DNA of 64,000 bases from Gemmatimonas sp. (GCA_011390885.1 JAABRO010000002.1:1-64000), one strand, 5' to 3'. Shown: positions 43,793 through 57,917, counted from the first letter of the stretch. The notes: generated by a model from the sequence alone, not told the origin. Numbers and translations: made by a program.

Positions 43793-45331
43793 TCAGGCGC
43801 GCTGCACACCCGCCTTTCCATTCTCCACCACCCAGCGGGTCGGCGTCTCCACCGCCGACCCGCGCTCGCTCACCGTGGGCACGACGCGATACGCGGCGTC
43901 CCACCGCTCCGGCGTCACGCGGCAGGACACGTAGCCGCGCTGCCGATTGTGCCACTGCACATGCGGATTCTCGGCGAGCGCGCGCTGCGCCGATTCCGGG
44001 AGCGTGGGCGAGCCGTTGCCGCCGGACGAGATGCTCGTGGTCACGAACTCCGCGCCGACCACCGGGCGGTCCGGTCGGTCGAAGCCGGCGTGCAGCGCGT
44101 TCACCCAGTTGGAGTGAATGTCGCCGGTGAGCACGACGGTGCGATTGGGCGCGCGTTCGGCGAGGCCAGCCAGCAGCCGGTCGCGTGCCACCGGGTAGCC
44201 GCTCCACTGGTCCATGCTCACCGCGGTGTCGCTGCCGGGCGTGCTGTCGAAGGGCGCGACCATCACCTGCTGCGCGAGCACCTGCCAGCGTGCGTCGCCC
44301 TTCGCGACGCCGTCGAGCAGCCACTGCTCCTGCCGCGCACCGAGCAGCGTGCGCGCGCTGTCGGCCCAATCCTCGCAGGGCACGCGCTTCGTACCGTCAC
44401 CGCATGCCTGGTCGCTGCGGTACTGGCGCGTATCGAGCATCCACAGGTCGGCGGTGCGACCCCAGCGGACGCGGCGCGTGATGTCGAGCTCGGCCCAGTG
44501 CTGCGCGCGCGGCAGACGCACGGGCTGGTGTTCGTACCAGGCCTGGTAGGCCGCGGCGCGGCGCGCACGCATCTGCTCCACCGACTCCATGCGGTTCTCG
44601 CCGGTCAGGTCGGCGTAGTTGTTGTCCACCTCGTGATCGTCCCACACCACGAGCCAGGGGCACGCGGCGTGTGCGGCCTGCAGGTCGGTGTCGCTCTTGT
44701 ATTGCGCGTAGCGGCGGCGATAGTCGTCGATCGTGCGGATTTCGAGGCCGTGGTGGCGCCGCACGCGATCGGTGCCCGCATACTCGTAGATGTAGTCGCC
44801 GAGGAACGCGACGAGGTCTGGCGTCTCGCGCGCGAGGTGCGCATGCGCCGTGAAGTAGCCCTGCTCCCAGTGCTGGCAGGATGCGAAGGCGAGCGCGAGC
44901 GGCGCGAGCGCGTCGTGCGGCGGGGCGGTGCGCAGCCGGCCCACGGGCGAGGTGGCCTCACCGACGTGAAAGCGATACCAGTACCACCGGTCGGGGGCGA
45001 GGCCGCGCACATCCACGTGCACGCTGTAGCCGAGCTCGAACGACGCGACGCTGCTGCCACGGGCCACGATGTCGCGGAAGCCGTCGTCGCTGGCCACTTC
45101 CCAGCGCACCGTGGTGCGCTGCCCGTCCATGCCGCCATCGGGCTCGAAGGGGCGCGGCGCGAGGCGTGTCCAGAGCACGCCGCCATCGGGGAGCGGATCG
45201 CCCGACGCCACGCCGAGCGTGAACGGGTCGTCGGCCAGTCGCGGTCGGTCGGTGAGGCGCCAGCTGTTGGGCACGATGGCGCACACGGCCACGGTGCGGC
45301 TCAGGTCGGCGAGGAAGTCGCGGCGGTCCAT
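43793..45331 (-). CDS. PhoD-family alkaline phosphatase
   Basis: 512 residues from ATG 45331. The N-terminus DRRDFLADLSRTVAVCAIVP has a twin-Arg-like motif, consistent with Tat export as in PhoD. Core motifs: FTLGVASGDPLPDGGVLWTR, the metal-site segments FASCQHWEQG, FLGDYIYEY and VVWDDHEVDNNYAD, and VLTGDIHSNWV. It hydrolyses phosphodiesters and monoesters in the periplasm. Frames further upstream add a poor 48-residue extension. It is convergent with the metzincin gene and divergent from the next gene. Confidence 0.95.
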   Translation of the reverse strand: MDRRDFLADLSRTVAVCAIVPNSWRLTDRPRLADDPFTLGVASGDPLPDGGVLWTRLAPRPFEPDGGMDGQRTTVRWEVASDDGFRDIVARGSSVASFELGYSVHVDVRGLAPDRWYWYRFHVGEATSPVGRLRTAPPHDALAPLALAFASCQHWEQGYFTAHAHLARETPDLVAFLGDYIYEYAGTDRVRRHHGLEIRTIDDYRRRYAQYKSDTDLQAAHAACPWLVVWDDHEVDNNYADLTGENRMESVEQMRARRAAAYQAWYEHQPVRLPRAQHWAELDITRRVRWGRTADLWMLDTRQYRSDQACGDGTKRVPCEDWADSARTLLGARQEQWLLDGVAKGDARWQVLAQQVMVAPFDSTPGSDTAVSMDQWSGYPVARDRLLAGLAERAPNRTVVLTGDIHSNWVNALHAGFDRPDRPVVGAEFVTTSISSGGNGSPTLPESAQRALAENPHVQWHNRQRGYVSCRVTPERWDAAYRVVPTVSERGSAVETPTRWVVENGKAGVQRA

Positions 45332-45499
45332 GGGCGAAGCGGGCGAGAGGGCGGGCGGCGAGCGAATGCGGCACCTCGATCGGGCACCGCGCACAGGGTC
45401 TCCGCGAGCAATGTCCTGCGAAGCGCCCGTCGGCGCCACGCCAGGCTGCCGGGTCGTTGCGAAGCCGATACGCACGCGGCCGCGGCGTCCGGCGGCGAT

Positions 45500-45505
45500 T
45501 ATCTT
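45500..45505 (+). promoter_or_regulatory. -10-like hexamer TATCTT, leaderless spacing
   Basis: TATCTT followed by exactly 6 bases (CCGCGC) and ATG 45512. This places +1 on the start codon. Confidence 0.5.
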
Positions 45506-45511
45506 CCGCGC

Positions 45512-45985
45512 ATGCCTTCACTCTCACCGTATCGTACCCTGCCGGCAGCACGCCGCATCGCGCTGGTCCAGCACGCCATCACCCACCACAAGGACGTGCG
45601 CGCGAAGTTCGCGCAGCGTCTAGTCGCGCGCGGCGGCGGCTTCCGTGCGGCCGCCGTCATGGGTTGGCCCGCCGACCGTCTGTCGCGAGAGGTCGTGCGC
45701 CTGAACGCCGAGTCGGCGAGCGACGAGCTCGAGCTGCTGCAGCTCCTCTACGTGGAGCTCGAGCCGGCGATCCAGATCACCTTCCTCGAGACCGCCGGCG
45801 TGCAGCATGACCACGGCGTGATCGAGGAAGCTCTGCAGCCGCCGTTCGCGGACGCTGCGTCGGTCGAGCGCGCCGTGGCCGCGGTGCGCGCTGCACACGG
45901 CGACGACGGCGAGCGGTACCTGAGGGCGCTGGTCAAGTACAGTGCCGACGTGTGGCCGGGGATCGGGGCGCTCGTGCAGAGCTGA
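45512..45985 (+). CDS. Conserved hypothetical protein, mainly helical
   Basis: 157 residues, no signal peptide, no recognised domain. The sequence is mostly predicted helix with three parts: RRIALVQHAITHHKDVRAKFA, ASDELELLQLLYVELEPAIQ and SVERAVAAVRAAHGDDGERY. Charged and regular composition and a TATCTT box with a 6-base spacer support a real gene. It may bind a ligand or a partner; no function is inferred. It stands alone between PhoD and the VOC gene. Confidence 0.7.
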   Translation: MPSLSPYRTLPAARRIALVQHAITHHKDVRAKFAQRLVARGGGFRAAAVMGWPADRLSREVVRLNAESASDELELLQLLYVELEPAIQITFLETAGVQHDHGVIEEALQPPFADAASVERAVAAVRAAHGDDGERYLRALVKYSADVWPGIGALVQS

Positions 45986-46047
45986 ACCAGCGGCGGCATA
46001 TTCGGGAACCCCGTACGTTCGCCACCCTGCGTTGGAGGGTTCCTGCC

Positions 46048-46824
46048 ATGACGCGCGTTTCGTCGCTACCCGTCGGCCAGCCGATCTGGTTCGACCTCAT
46101 GACGCCCGATCCGGAGGCGGCGCGCGCGTTCTACGCCGCGGTGCTCGGCTGGACCTATGACGTGAGCGGCCCGGAGATGCACCACTACGCCATTGCGCGG
46201 AGCAACGACGCGGTCGCTGCGGGGATCGGTGGCATGGAGGCCGGCGCGTCGTACCCGCCCGCGTGGACGGTGTACTTCGGTACGGACGATGCCGAGGCCA
46301 CCACACGGGCCATCGAGGCAGCGGGGGGGCGGACGCTCGCCCCCGCCACGGATGTGGCGCAGCTCGGACGCATGGCCATCTGCCAGGATCCCACCGGCGC
46401 CGTGTTCGGCTTGTGGCAGCCGGGCGAGCACACGGGAGCCGGCGTGGTCGACGAACATGGCGCGATGACCTGGTGTGACGTCAACACGCGCGCCCCCGAC
46501 GTCGCGAGCGCGTTCTACGCGTCCGTGTTCGGTCTTCGCCATGAAGTGAACAACGACGGCGGCGGCCCGTACCACCTGCTGCATCGGGGCGACGTGCCGG
46601 TGTGCGGCGTCATGCCGATGACGCCGGAGTGGGGCGACATGCCGCCCCACTGGTCGGCGTATTTCGCGGTGCGTGACGTGGAGCAGGCGCACGCCGCCGT
46701 GCTCGCGAACGGCGGTCAGCTGCTGCACGGCCCGTTCGCCACGCCGTACGGACGGATCATCGTGGTGATGGACCCGCAGGGGGCGAGCCTCTGCCTCATC
46801 CAGCTCGCCCCGCACATGGTGTGA
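46048..46824 (+). CDS. Two-domain VOC (glyoxalase-fold) protein
   Basis: 258 residues with two VOC modules: FDLMTPDPEAARAFYAAVLG (first) and WCDVNTRAPDVASAFYASVF (second). The His/Glu metal positions are only partly evident, so catalytic activity is open. Related proteins are putative glyoxalase/bleomycin resistance or dioxygenase-like enzymes. GGAGG precedes ATG 46048 with suitable spacing. It is convergent with the metX-hom fusion, 34 bases away. Confidence 0.9.
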   Translation: MTRVSSLPVGQPIWFDLMTPDPEAARAFYAAVLGWTYDVSGPEMHHYAIARSNDAVAAGIGGMEAGASYPPAWTVYFGTDDAEATTRAIEAAGGRTLAPATDVAQLGRMAICQDPTGAVFGLWQPGEHTGAGVVDEHGAMTWCDVNTRAPDVASAFYASVFGLRHEVNNDGGGPYHLLHRGDVPVCGVMPMTPEWGDMPPHWSAYFAVRDVEQAHAAVLANGGQLLHGPFATPYGRIIVVMDPQGASLCLIQLAPHMV

Positions 46825-46858
46825 CGCATCGAGTGGTCCGACCGACGATCGTGCCGCG

Positions 46859-50499
<3,641 letters not shown>

Positions 50500-50526
50500 T
50501 CAGTCTCGACCGCTCGTGCCGGATTG

Positions 50527-51759
50527 TCAAGTCCCGCCGACGACGCGGCAGGTGTCGCGCGCGATCAGCAGCTCCTCGTCGGTCGGCACCACCCACGCGG
50601 CCAGCCGCGAGTCGTCGGTGCTGAATCGTCCCGCCTTCCCACCCGTGAGCGCGTCGTTCGCCGAGGGATCGACCACCAGCCCCGCCCACTCCATGCCGTC
50701 GCAGATCTCGGCGCGGATCTCGGGTGCGTTCTCGCCGATGCCGCCCGCGAAGACGATCGCATCGGCGCCGCCCATGGCCGCGAGGTACGCGCCCACGTAC
50801 TTGCGCGCGCGCCAGCAGAACATGCGGATCGCGAGCTTCGCCCGTCGGTCGTCGTGCTCGCGCGCCTCGGCGAGCAGGTCACGCATGTCGTTCGTGAGCC
50901 CGGAAATGCCGAGCAGCCCCGACTGCGAGTTGAGCAGCGCCTCCACCTGCGGCAGGGACAACCCCTCCTTCGTCGCGATGTAGTCGAGCACGGCCGGGTC
51001 GATGTCACCGGAGCGTGTGCCCATCACGAGTCCCTCGAGGGGCGTGAAGCCCATCGACGTGTCGATCGACTCGCCGCCCACGATCGCGCAGGCCGAGCAG
51101 CCGTTGCCGAGGTGCAGCGTGATGATGCGCACGTCAACGCGCTCGGTGCCGGTGAGATGCCGGTAGCGATACGCCACCGAGCGGTGCGAGGTGCCGTGAA
51201 AACCGTAGCGGCGCACGCCGTGCCGGCGATACAGCGGATACGGGATCGCGTAGAGGAACGCGTGCTCGGCGAGCGTCTGGTGGAAGGCTGTGTCGAACAC
51301 GGCCACCTGCGGCACCCCGTCGCCAAGCGCGCGCTGCGCCGCCTGAATGCCCGCGAGGTTGTGCGGGTTGTGCAGCGGCGCAAACTCGATCATCTCCTCG
51401 ATCGCGCGCGCGACATCCGGGGTGACGCGCACGGAGCGGGAGAACCGCTCGCCGCCGTGCACGACGCGATGCCCGACGGCGTGCAGGTCGGCGCGCGAGG
51501 TGAGTCCGGTGTGCGCCTCGCCCGACGTCACCCACCCCACCACCCACTCCACGGCCGCGCGCATGTCGCGCAGCGCGGCCGTGCGCTTCGACGCGACGCC
51601 CTCGGGGCCACGCACGGTGATGACCGCCTCGCCACCGATGCGTTCGATCGTGCCTCGCGCGAGCACGTCATCCGCGTTCGCGGCGATGCGCTCGGCGTCC
51701 GTGCGCACGACCTGGAACTTGAGCGTGGCCGAGCCGGCGTTCAGGACCAGGACGTGCAC
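50527..51759 (-). CDS. ackA: Acetate kinase
   Basis: 410 residues of the ASKHA family. N-terminal phosphate loop [63 protein letters not shown] and [10 protein letters not shown]. It interconverts acetyl phosphate and acetate with ADP/ATP. No phosphotransacetylase gene is visible. The C-terminal residues overlap TTGACA (50530-50525), a possible -35 for the metY transcript. A 126-residue membrane protein gene lies 16 bases upstream. Confidence 0.97.
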   Translation of the reverse strand: MHVLVLNAGSATLKFQVVRTDAERIAANADDVLARGTIERIGGEAVITVRGPEGVASKRTAALRDMRAAVEWVVGWVTSGEAHTGLTSRADLHAVGHRVVHGGERFSRSVRVTPDVARAIEEMIEFAPLHNPHNLAGIQAAQRALGDGVPQVAVFDTAFHQTLAEHAFLYAIPYPLYRRHGVRRYGFHGTSHRSVAYRYRHLTGTERVDVRIITLHLGNGCSACAIVGGESIDTSMGFTPLEGLVMGTRSGDIDPAVLDYIATKEGLSLPQVEALLNSQSGLLGISGLTNDMRDLLAEAREHDDRRAKLAIRMFCWRARKYVGAYLAAMGGADAIVFAGGIGENAPEIRAEICDGMEWAGLVVDPSANDALTGGKAGRFSTDDSRLAAWVVPTDEELLIARDTCRVVGGT

Positions 51760-51775
51760 GCGGTGTCGGCCGGCG

Positions 51776-52156
51776 TCAGGTGAGCGGCTTGTACACGGCC
51801 ATGTAGACCGCGACGCCGGCGAGCATGGGGAGCAGCCAGAAGAACGGACGGGCCAGCGCCGGCATGCGGTACGGCATGAGCACGATCGCGCTCAGCACGG
51901 CCCAGATGGCGATCTTGACCCACAGCCATGCCGGGAAGCCGGCGCCATGCTGCATCCCGATGCGCGCCAGCATGCCGAAGCCACCCACCAGCACGAGCAG
52001 CGCGCCCACGCCGTGCCCGATCGACACCAGCTTGCGCGTGGCGCTGTCCTTCTTGTTGCCACCGTTGGCCGCGTGCACGGCCACGCCACCGATGGCCACG
52101 AACATGAGCGCGATCCCGATGATGTGCAGGATCTCGTAGAAGTTGCGAGAGAACAT
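51776..52156 (-). CDS. Small four-helix membrane protein
   Basis: 126 residues, start ATG 52156 (AGG upstream). Four hydrophobic segments at about residues 5-27, 47-65, 74-92 and 100-120; the second starts after [20 protein letters not shown]. The layout resembles small SirB-like or DUF-type membrane proteins, but I cannot name the family. It sits in a tight minus-strand run: 40 bases after purK and 16 bases before ackA. Function unknown. Confidence 0.8.
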   Translation of the reverse strand: MFSRNFYEILHIIGIALMFVAIGGVAVHAANGGNKKDSATRKLVSIGHGVGALLVLVGGFGMLARIGMQHGAGFPAWLWVKIAIWAVLSAIVLMPYRMPALARPFFWLLPMLAGVAVYMAVYKPLT

Positions 52157-52196
52157 GACCTGAAGGTTGAGGAAACGAGGGCGAAGGCGCCGGCGG

Positions 52197-53501
52197 TCAG
52201 CCGACGTCCTCGCGATCGGGATCGGAGTCGTCCGGTCCCTGCCACGGTGCCGCATCGCCGCGATCGACGGCGGCGAGTTCGGCGAGCAGCGCGCCATCGG
52301 CGCTGCGCAGCGCGGGCGGCGGTCCCGCGAGCCCGGCGGCCACCGCCGATTCCGGCGACAGCCGACGGTAGGAAGCGAGCGCGCGCCCGATGGCTTCCTG
52401 CGCGGTCTCGCCCACGGTGGAGAGGTGTCCCATCTTGCGGCCGTGCCGCGCATCTCCCTTGCCGTACAGGTGCAGCCGACTGCCCGCGACGCCGAGCGCG
52501 AACGGAATGTCGGGGGCGACGTCGTGGAGCCAGACGTCGCCGAGCAGGTTCACGATCGCGCCCGGCTCGATCACGTGCGGTGCGCCGAGCGGCAGGTTGC
52601 ACACCGCGCGCACGAGCTGCTCGAACTGGCTCGTCGCGCATGCGCGCTCGCTGTGGTGATACGTGTTGTGCGGACGCGGTGCGAGCTCGTTGACGAGCAG
52701 CCGGCCATCGGTCGTGAAGAAGAGCTCCACCGCCAGCAGGCCGCACACGCCCAGCCGCTCGGCGATGGCCGGCGCGAGCTGCTCGGCCGCGCGAACCACG
52801 GCCTCGGGCAGCTCGGCCGGGATCACGCTCCACGTGAGGATGCCGTTCGTGTGGTGGTTTCGCGACGGCGGATAGGCCACCATCTCGCCCGATGGGCGGC
52901 GCGCCACGAGCACTGACAGCTCCACGGCGATGTCGACCCGCTGCTCCACGAGACAGGGGCGCTGACCAAGCGCCGCCCACGCGCTCTCGGCCGCACTCGC
53001 CTCCGCGAGGCGCACCTGGCCGCGGCCGTCATAGCCTCCGTGACACGCCTTCGCGATCGAGGCCCCGAAGTCGGCCACGGCACCGGCGATCGCCTCGGTC
53101 GAGTCGGCCTCGCGAAACGGCCCCACTGGAAATCCCTGCTCGGCGAGCCAGCGCTTCTGGCGCACGCGATCCTGAATGATGTACACCGCGTCGGCTGACG
53201 GGTGCAGCGGCGCGTGCGCCGCCGCCGCGTCGAGCGCGTGGCGGCCGATCTGCTCGATCTCGAGCGTGACCACGTCGCACCCGCGCGCGAGTTCCGCGGC
53301 GGCGTCCGCATCGCTGAACGGCGCCGTGATCGTGCGCGACGCGACCACGCGCGCGGCGCAGTTCGGGTCGGGGTCGAGCACATGCACGTCGTAACCCATG
53401 CTGCGCGCGGCCATCGCGGTCATGCGGCCGAGCTGTCCGCCCCCGAGGATGCCGATGGTGGCCCCGGGAAGAATTGCGGCGTGCTGCGTCGGTTCAGCCA
53501 C
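52197..53501 (-). CDS. purK: 5-(carboxyamino)imidazole ribonucleotide synthase
   Basis: 434 residues of the ATP-grasp family. [11 protein letters not shown] begins the NAD-like fold; [11 protein letters not shown] and [24 protein letters not shown]-type segments form the ATP and carboxylation sites. It converts AIR to N5-CAIR in purine synthesis. I start at GTG 53501 (VAEPTQHAA), which overlaps the purE stop by 8 bases; a longer frame would run through purE. The C-terminal 30 residues are Asp/Pro-rich. Confidence 0.95.
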   Translation of the reverse strand: MAEPTQHAAILPGATIGILGGGQLGRMTAMAARSMGYDVHVLDPDPNCAARVVASRTITAPFSDADAAAELARGCDVVTLEIEQIGRHALDAAAAHAPLHPSADAVYIIQDRVRQKRWLAEQGFPVGPFREADSTEAIAGAVADFGASIAKACHGGYDGRGQVRLAEASAAESAWAALGQRPCLVEQRVDIAVELSVLVARRPSGEMVAYPPSRNHHTNGILTWSVIPAELPEAVVRAAEQLAPAIAERLGVCGLLAVELFFTTDGRLLVNELAPRPHNTYHHSERACATSQFEQLVRAVCNLPLGAPHVIEPGAIVNLLGDVWLHDVAPDIPFALGVAGSRLHLYGKGDARHGRKMGHLSTVGETAQEAIGRALASYRRLSPESAVAAGLAGPPPALRSADGALLAELAAVDRGDAAPWQGPDDSDPDREDVG

Positions 53502-54057
53502 GGGAGGCCTCCGCGCTCGGCGGAATCGCACCTGGCGCCGGCAGCGGACGGGCGAGCGCCTCTTCGGCCTTCGCCGCACGACGGGCCTCGAGGCGCGCCG
53601 CAAGTGCGGGGTCGTGATTGGCCAGCACCTGCGCCGCGAGCAGGGCCGCGTTGGCTGCGCCGGGCCGCCCGATGGCGAGCGTGCCCACCGGGATGCCGGC
53701 CGGCATCTGGACGATGGCGAGCAGGGCGTCCATGCCCTGCAGCGCCGTGGCCGGCACCGGCACGCCGAACACCGGCACCGTGGTCTTGGCCGCGAGCATG
53801 CCCGGCAGGTGGGCGGCGCCGCCGGCGCCGGCGATGATCACCTGCAGGCCGCGAGGGCGCGCCGCTTCCGCGTACTCGAAGAGCCAGTCGGGCGTGCGGT
53901 GCGCCGACACCACACGCGCTTCGTACGGGATGCCCAGTTCATGCAGCACCTCGCACGCCGGCTCCATGACCTGATAGTCGCTCGCGCTCCCCATCACCAC
54001 GCCCACGACGGGCGTGCGCGTGTCGGGGGCAGCGGACGGAACGGTTTCGGCGGACAC
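53494..54057 (-). CDS. purE: N5-carboxyaminoimidazole ribonucleotide mutase
   Basis: 187 residues. Class I PurE motifs [35 protein letters not shown] and [12 protein letters not shown]. It rearranges N5-CAIR to CAIR after PurK. GTG 54057 has GGAG 5 bases upstream and is better than GTG 54075, which has none. purE-purK is a translationally coupled pair. The C-terminal ~25 residues are Ala/Pro-rich. Confidence 0.95.
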   Translation of the reverse strand: MSAETVPSAAPDTRTPVVGVVMGSASDYQVMEPACEVLHELGIPYEARVVSAHRTPDWLFEYAEAARPRGLQVIIAGAGGAAHLPGMLAAKTTVPVFGVPVPATALQGMDALLAIVQMPAGIPVGTLAIGRPGAANAALLAAQVLANHDPALAARLEARRAAKAEEALARPLPAPGAIPPSAEASRG

Positions 54058-54145
54058 GGCAACTCCGGACGGCACGCGGGGACGGGTCGGAACGGGATCG
54101 GGAGGAACTTAATCGGACTACCCGGACCGAGTCACCGTCCGCCGA

Positions 54146-55090
54146 CTACGGCGTCACGACCGGACGCGTGCTGCCGCTCCACTCCTGGAACGAGCCGTCG
54201 AAGAGCCGCACCTCGTGGCCGAGCTCGCGTGCCACGAACCAGAGCAGCGTGGCCTGCTGCCCGATGTGGCAGTACGTGATCAGCGGTTGGCCGGGGGCGA
54301 TGCCGGCCTCGGAGAACAGCCGGCGGAGCTCCTCCGGCGTCTTCAGGCGACCTCCATCGCTGACCAGCGAGAGCGGCACGTTGACGGCCGATGGAATGTG
54401 CCCCGCGCGGGGGTAGCCGCCGCCGTTGCCGTTGAAGAACTGCGGCAGCCGCGCGTCGATGATGGTGGTGGACGACTCGCGCGTGGCCGCCTCGACGGCA
54501 TCGATCACGGCCAGCAGCGAGGAATCGCGTCGCATGGTGAGCGGGCCGGTACTCGGAGCGAGCGCCGGCGCGTCACCCGCCTCGAGGGCCGCGCCCGAAG
54601 CGCGCCATGCGCCCAGCCCGCCGTCGAGGAAGGCCGCGCGATCGCCGAAACCCATGAAGGCCAGCGTGAAGAGCACGCGCGTGGCCGACTGGAGCGTGTC
54701 GCTGGCCGGCACCACCACGATTCGCGAGGTGGCGTCGCTGATGCCCACGGAGCGCGCCCACCGCTCCAGCGCGGGCGTGTCGGGAATCTCGAGGAACAGC
54801 GCGTCCTGCCGGCGCGGCGTGGACACGTCGCTCAGCGCGACGGGGCGCGCCCTCGGCACGTGGCCGGCGGCGAACTGCGCGGGCGTGCCCACCTGCAGGA
54901 TCACGACCGACGAGTCACGCGACAGCGCGCGCACGTCGGCGGGGCGGAGCAGGGCCGAACGCGTCGCGATTCCCTCGGCGACACTCGCGGCCGAGGGCTG
55001 CGCGCGCAGCGGGTTTGCGCCGAACAGCGTGAGGCCGAGCAGCGCGGCGGCACCGAACGCACCGCGGCCCGCCTGATGCAACCGGCTCAT
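54146..55090 (-). CDS. Secreted tandem rhodanese (sulfurtransferase)
   Basis: 314 residues with a signal peptide (GAAALLGLTLFGANPLRAQ). Two rhodanese domains: the first, inactive one has VVILQVGTPAQFAAGHVPRA and no Cys in its loop position; the second carries IIDARLPQFFN and the active-site Cys in LITYCHIGQQATLL. It would move sulfane sulfur to cyanide or thiols in the periplasm. ATG 55090 overlaps the M16 stop by 4 bases, an unexpected partner. Confidence 0.92.
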   Translation of the reverse strand: MSRLHQAGRGAFGAAALLGLTLFGANPLRAQPSAASVAEGIATRSALLRPADVRALSRDSSVVILQVGTPAQFAAGHVPRARPVALSDVSTPRRQDALFLEIPDTPALERWARSVGISDATSRIVVVPASDTLQSATRVLFTLAFMGFGDRAAFLDGGLGAWRASGAALEAGDAPALAPSTGPLTMRRDSSLLAVIDAVEAATRESSTTIIDARLPQFFNGNGGGYPRAGHIPSAVNVPLSLVSDGGRLKTPEELRRLFSEAGIAPGQPLITYCHIGQQATLLWFVARELGHEVRLFDGSFQEWSGSTRPVVTP

Positions 55091-56538
55091 GGACGCGGCA
55101 CCTCGCGCCCCATCGCATCGCGGAGTTGCAGCGGTGCCACGTTCGTGGCGCGCAGCGGCGCTTCGATCCGCGCGCGATCGCCCACGATCACGATGCGGAG
55201 CGCCGACGGATCGAGGTAGCGCGTGGCGACACGCTGCACATCCGCAGCGGTCACGCTCGCCACGCCGCGCTGGAATCCGCCCCACGTGTCGAGCGGCAGG
55301 TCGTACGTGACGAGAGGCGCCAGTTGCGACGCCACGTCGGCGGTGGTCTCGAAGCGCTCGGCGAATCCGAGGATGAGATACTGCTTGGCCTTCTCGAGTT
55401 CCTCCTCGCCCACGGGCTCGCGGATCGCCCGCAGCTCCTTCATGAACTCGAGCAGCGCCGAGTCGCTCTTCTCGGCCACGATCTCCGCCCGCGCCGTGAA
55501 CGGTCCCTCGGCGCGGCGCATCGCGAACGACGAGCCGGCGCCGTACGTGTAGCCCTTCGTCTCGCGCAGGTTGTTGTTGAGGCGGCTCGTGAAGCTGCCG
55601 CCGAGCAACGTGTTGAGCACCATCAGCGCGTGATAGTCGGGCGTGTCGCGAGCCACGCCCACCGAGCCGATGCGGAATGACGACTGCGGTGCGCCGGGCT
55701 TGTCGATGAGCGTGATGCCGGTGGATGCACGCGCCGGATTCGCTGCCGTCGCGATCAGCGGCAGCTCGGCGCGCGTCCAGCCGCCGAAGAGTGCGCGCGC
55801 GCGTCGCTCGGCGTCCTCCACGGAGATGTCCCCCACCAGGATCAGCGTGGCCGCGTTCGGGCGATACCACGTTTCCCAGAAGCGCTGCACGTCAGCGCGC
55901 GTGATCGTCTCCACCGTGGTCTCGGTGCCGGCCGTCGGCCGTCCGTACGGGTGCGATTCGCCGTAGAGCAGCGCGGCGAACGCGCGATCGGCGATCGCCG
56001 GCGCGCGGTCGCGCAACTGCAGCAGGCCGGTCAGCGTCTCGCTGCGCACGCGCGTGAACTCCGCCTGGGGGAATGCCGGGCGGAGCACGAGGTCGGCCAT
56101 GAGCGCGAACGCGGAGTCGAGCACGGCCGTCGGCGCGTGCAGCGACACCGTCGTCTGCTCGAGCGATGCGCCGCTCCCGAGGCGAATGCCGAGGAACGCC
56201 TGCTGCTCGGCAATGTCGAGCGACGTGCGCCCCGCAGTGCCTTCGCGCAGGAGCGCGGCGGTGAGGGCGCCCAGCCCCTCCTTGCCGATCGGATCCGCCT
56301 CCGTGCCGTGCCGCAGCACGAGCACGGCGTCGAGCAGCGGCAGCTTGCGCTGCGTCACCACGACGAGCTTCAGGCCGTTGGGGAGCGTGCGCTCCTCGGT
56401 GGTCGGCATGGTCACCGCGGTGGGCGCGGCGAGCCGCGGTGGTGCGGTGCGGTCCACCGGCTGCGCGTGCAGTGTGGCGTGCGAGAGGGTGACACCGGCG
56501 ATCGCCGCGATGGCGGCACAGGACATGGGGCGGCGCAT
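55087..56538 (-). CDS. M16 peptidase-like protein without the HxxEH motif
   Basis: 483 residues, signal peptide (MSCAAIAAIAGVTLSHATLHA). The M16 fold is clear (RTLPNGLKLVVVTQRKLPLL, then NLRETKGYTYGAGSSF), but the metal motif is gone: where active members read HFLEH this has GLGALTAALLREG. It is therefore the non-catalytic beta-type partner of the active M16 protein encoded just upstream. ATG 56538 shares a base with the active subunit's stop (TGATG). The two probably form a heterodimer. Confidence 0.92.
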   Translation of the reverse strand: MRRPMSCAAIAAIAGVTLSHATLHAQPVDRTAPPRLAAPTAVTMPTTEERTLPNGLKLVVVTQRKLPLLDAVLVLRHGTEADPIGKEGLGALTAALLREGTAGRTSLDIAEQQAFLGIRLGSGASLEQTTVSLHAPTAVLDSAFALMADLVLRPAFPQAEFTRVRSETLTGLLQLRDRAPAIADRAFAALLYGESHPYGRPTAGTETTVETITRADVQRFWETWYRPNAATLILVGDISVEDAERRARALFGGWTRAELPLIATAANPARASTGITLIDKPGAPQSSFRIGSVGVARDTPDYHALMVLNTLLGGSFTSRLNNNLRETKGYTYGAGSSFAMRRAEGPFTARAEIVAEKSDSALLEFMKELRAIREPVGEEELEKAKQYLILGFAERFETTADVASQLAPLVTYDLPLDTWGGFQRGVASVTAADVQRVATRYLDPSALRIVIVGDRARIEAPLRATNVAPLQLRDAMGREVPRP

Positions 56539-57917
56539 CAGCGGCTTCCTCCGGTGATCGCCAGGTCGGGCTTGCCCTGCGGCACGATGCTCAGCGTGAC
56601 CTTGGGCTGCTGCAGCCACGTGGCCGCCGCGCGCTGCACGTCGGCGCTGGTGAGCGCGTCCCAGCGGGCCTGGTCCTGCGCGGCGAAGTCCGGCGTGCCT
56701 GCGAAGTAGTTGTAGTAGTTGAGCCGATCGGCCTTGCCGAGCACCGAGGAGAGTTCGTCGAGCATGCGCGCGCGCATGCCGTTCCGTACACGTTCGAGTT
56801 CACGCGAGGTGATGCCCTCACGGGCAATGCGCGCGATCTCCTGCTCGAAGGCCTGCACCGCGGCGCGCGGGTGCTGGCCGGGCTTCGCGGTGGCCTGCAG
56901 CACGAACATGCCGTCGAGTTTGGCACTCTGCTGGTACGCGCCGACGTCCTGCATCACCTGCTGTTCGTACACGAGCGTGCGATAGAGTCGCGAACTGCGC
57001 CCACCGGCGAGCACCTGCGCGAGCGCCTGCATGGCCACATCGTCGGTGTGCAGCGCCGGCACGGAGCGCCACACCTGGTACACGCGGGGCAGCTGCACCC
57101 GATCCTCCACCACGAGCATGGTATCGCGCGCCAGACGAACGGTCGGCACGGTGGGGCGCACCGGCGCCGTCGCGCGCGGGATGTCGGCGAAGTACTTCGA
57201 CACCCACGCCTTCGCCGAGTCGGCGTCGAAGTCGCCGGCGATGGCGATGGACGCGTTGTTCGGCGCGTAGTAGGTGCGGAAGAACCGCGTCACGTCGTCG
57301 AGCGTGGCGGCGCTCAGGTCCGTCATGGAGCCGATCACTTCCCACGAGTACGGATGGCCGGTGGGGAAGAGCACGGGCAGCACCGACTCGAGGAAGCGGC
57401 CGTACGGCACGTTGTCCACGTTCTGGCGCCGCTCGTTCTTCACCACATCACGCTGCAGGTCGAGCTTCTCCTGGTCCATGGTGGGGAGCAGGAAGCCCAT
57501 GCGATCCGCATCGAGCCAGAGCATGAGCGGCAGCGCGTTGCTCGGGCCCGTTTCGTAGTAGTTGGTGCGGTCGAAGTTGGTGGAGCCGTTGTTGCTGGCG
57601 CCCGCGGCCTCGAGCCACTGATCGAACTTGCCCACGGGCACATGCTGCGAGCCCATGAACATGATGTGCTCGAACAGGTGCGCGAAGCCGGTGCGGCCGG
57701 GCTGCTCATCGCCGGAGCCCACCTTGTACCACGTGTTCACCGCCACGATCGGCACCGAGCGGTCCACGTGGAGGATGACCTCGAGCCCGTTGGGCAGCGT
57801 GTACTTCTCGAAGGGGATGGACGGCGCGCTCTGTGCGGTGAGCGATGGTGGGGAAAGCAGCGCAGCGCCGACGAGGAACGCCGCGGCACCGAGCAGTCTT
57901 GAAGGAGGCACTGGCAC
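56538..57917 (-). CDS. Active M16 zinc peptidase
   Basis: 459 residues. Signal peptide (LLGAAAFLVGAALLSPPSLTAQ). The inverted zinc motif is present: HLFEH in RTGFAHLFEHIMFMGSQHV, with the distal Glu in VVKNERRQNVDN. Members degrade oligopeptides in a closed chamber. The start is GTG 57917 (GTG 57911 is possible). It is followed without a gap by the inactive subunit and then the rhodanese gene. Confidence 0.93.
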   Translation of the reverse strand: MPVPPSRLLGAAAFLVGAALLSPPSLTAQSAPSIPFEKYTLPNGLEVILHVDRSVPIVAVNTWYKVGSGDEQPGRTGFAHLFEHIMFMGSQHVPVGKFDQWLEAAGASNNGSTNFDRTNYYETGPSNALPLMLWLDADRMGFLLPTMDQEKLDLQRDVVKNERRQNVDNVPYGRFLESVLPVLFPTGHPYSWEVIGSMTDLSAATLDDVTRFFRTYYAPNNASIAIAGDFDADSAKAWVSKYFADIPRATAPVRPTVPTVRLARDTMLVVEDRVQLPRVYQVWRSVPALHTDDVAMQALAQVLAGGRSSRLYRTLVYEQQVMQDVGAYQQSAKLDGMFVLQATAKPGQHPRAAVQAFEQEIARIAREGITSRELERVRNGMRARMLDELSSVLGKADRLNYYNYFAGTPDFAAQDQARWDALTSADVQRAAATWLQQPKVTLSIVPQGKPDLAITGGSR

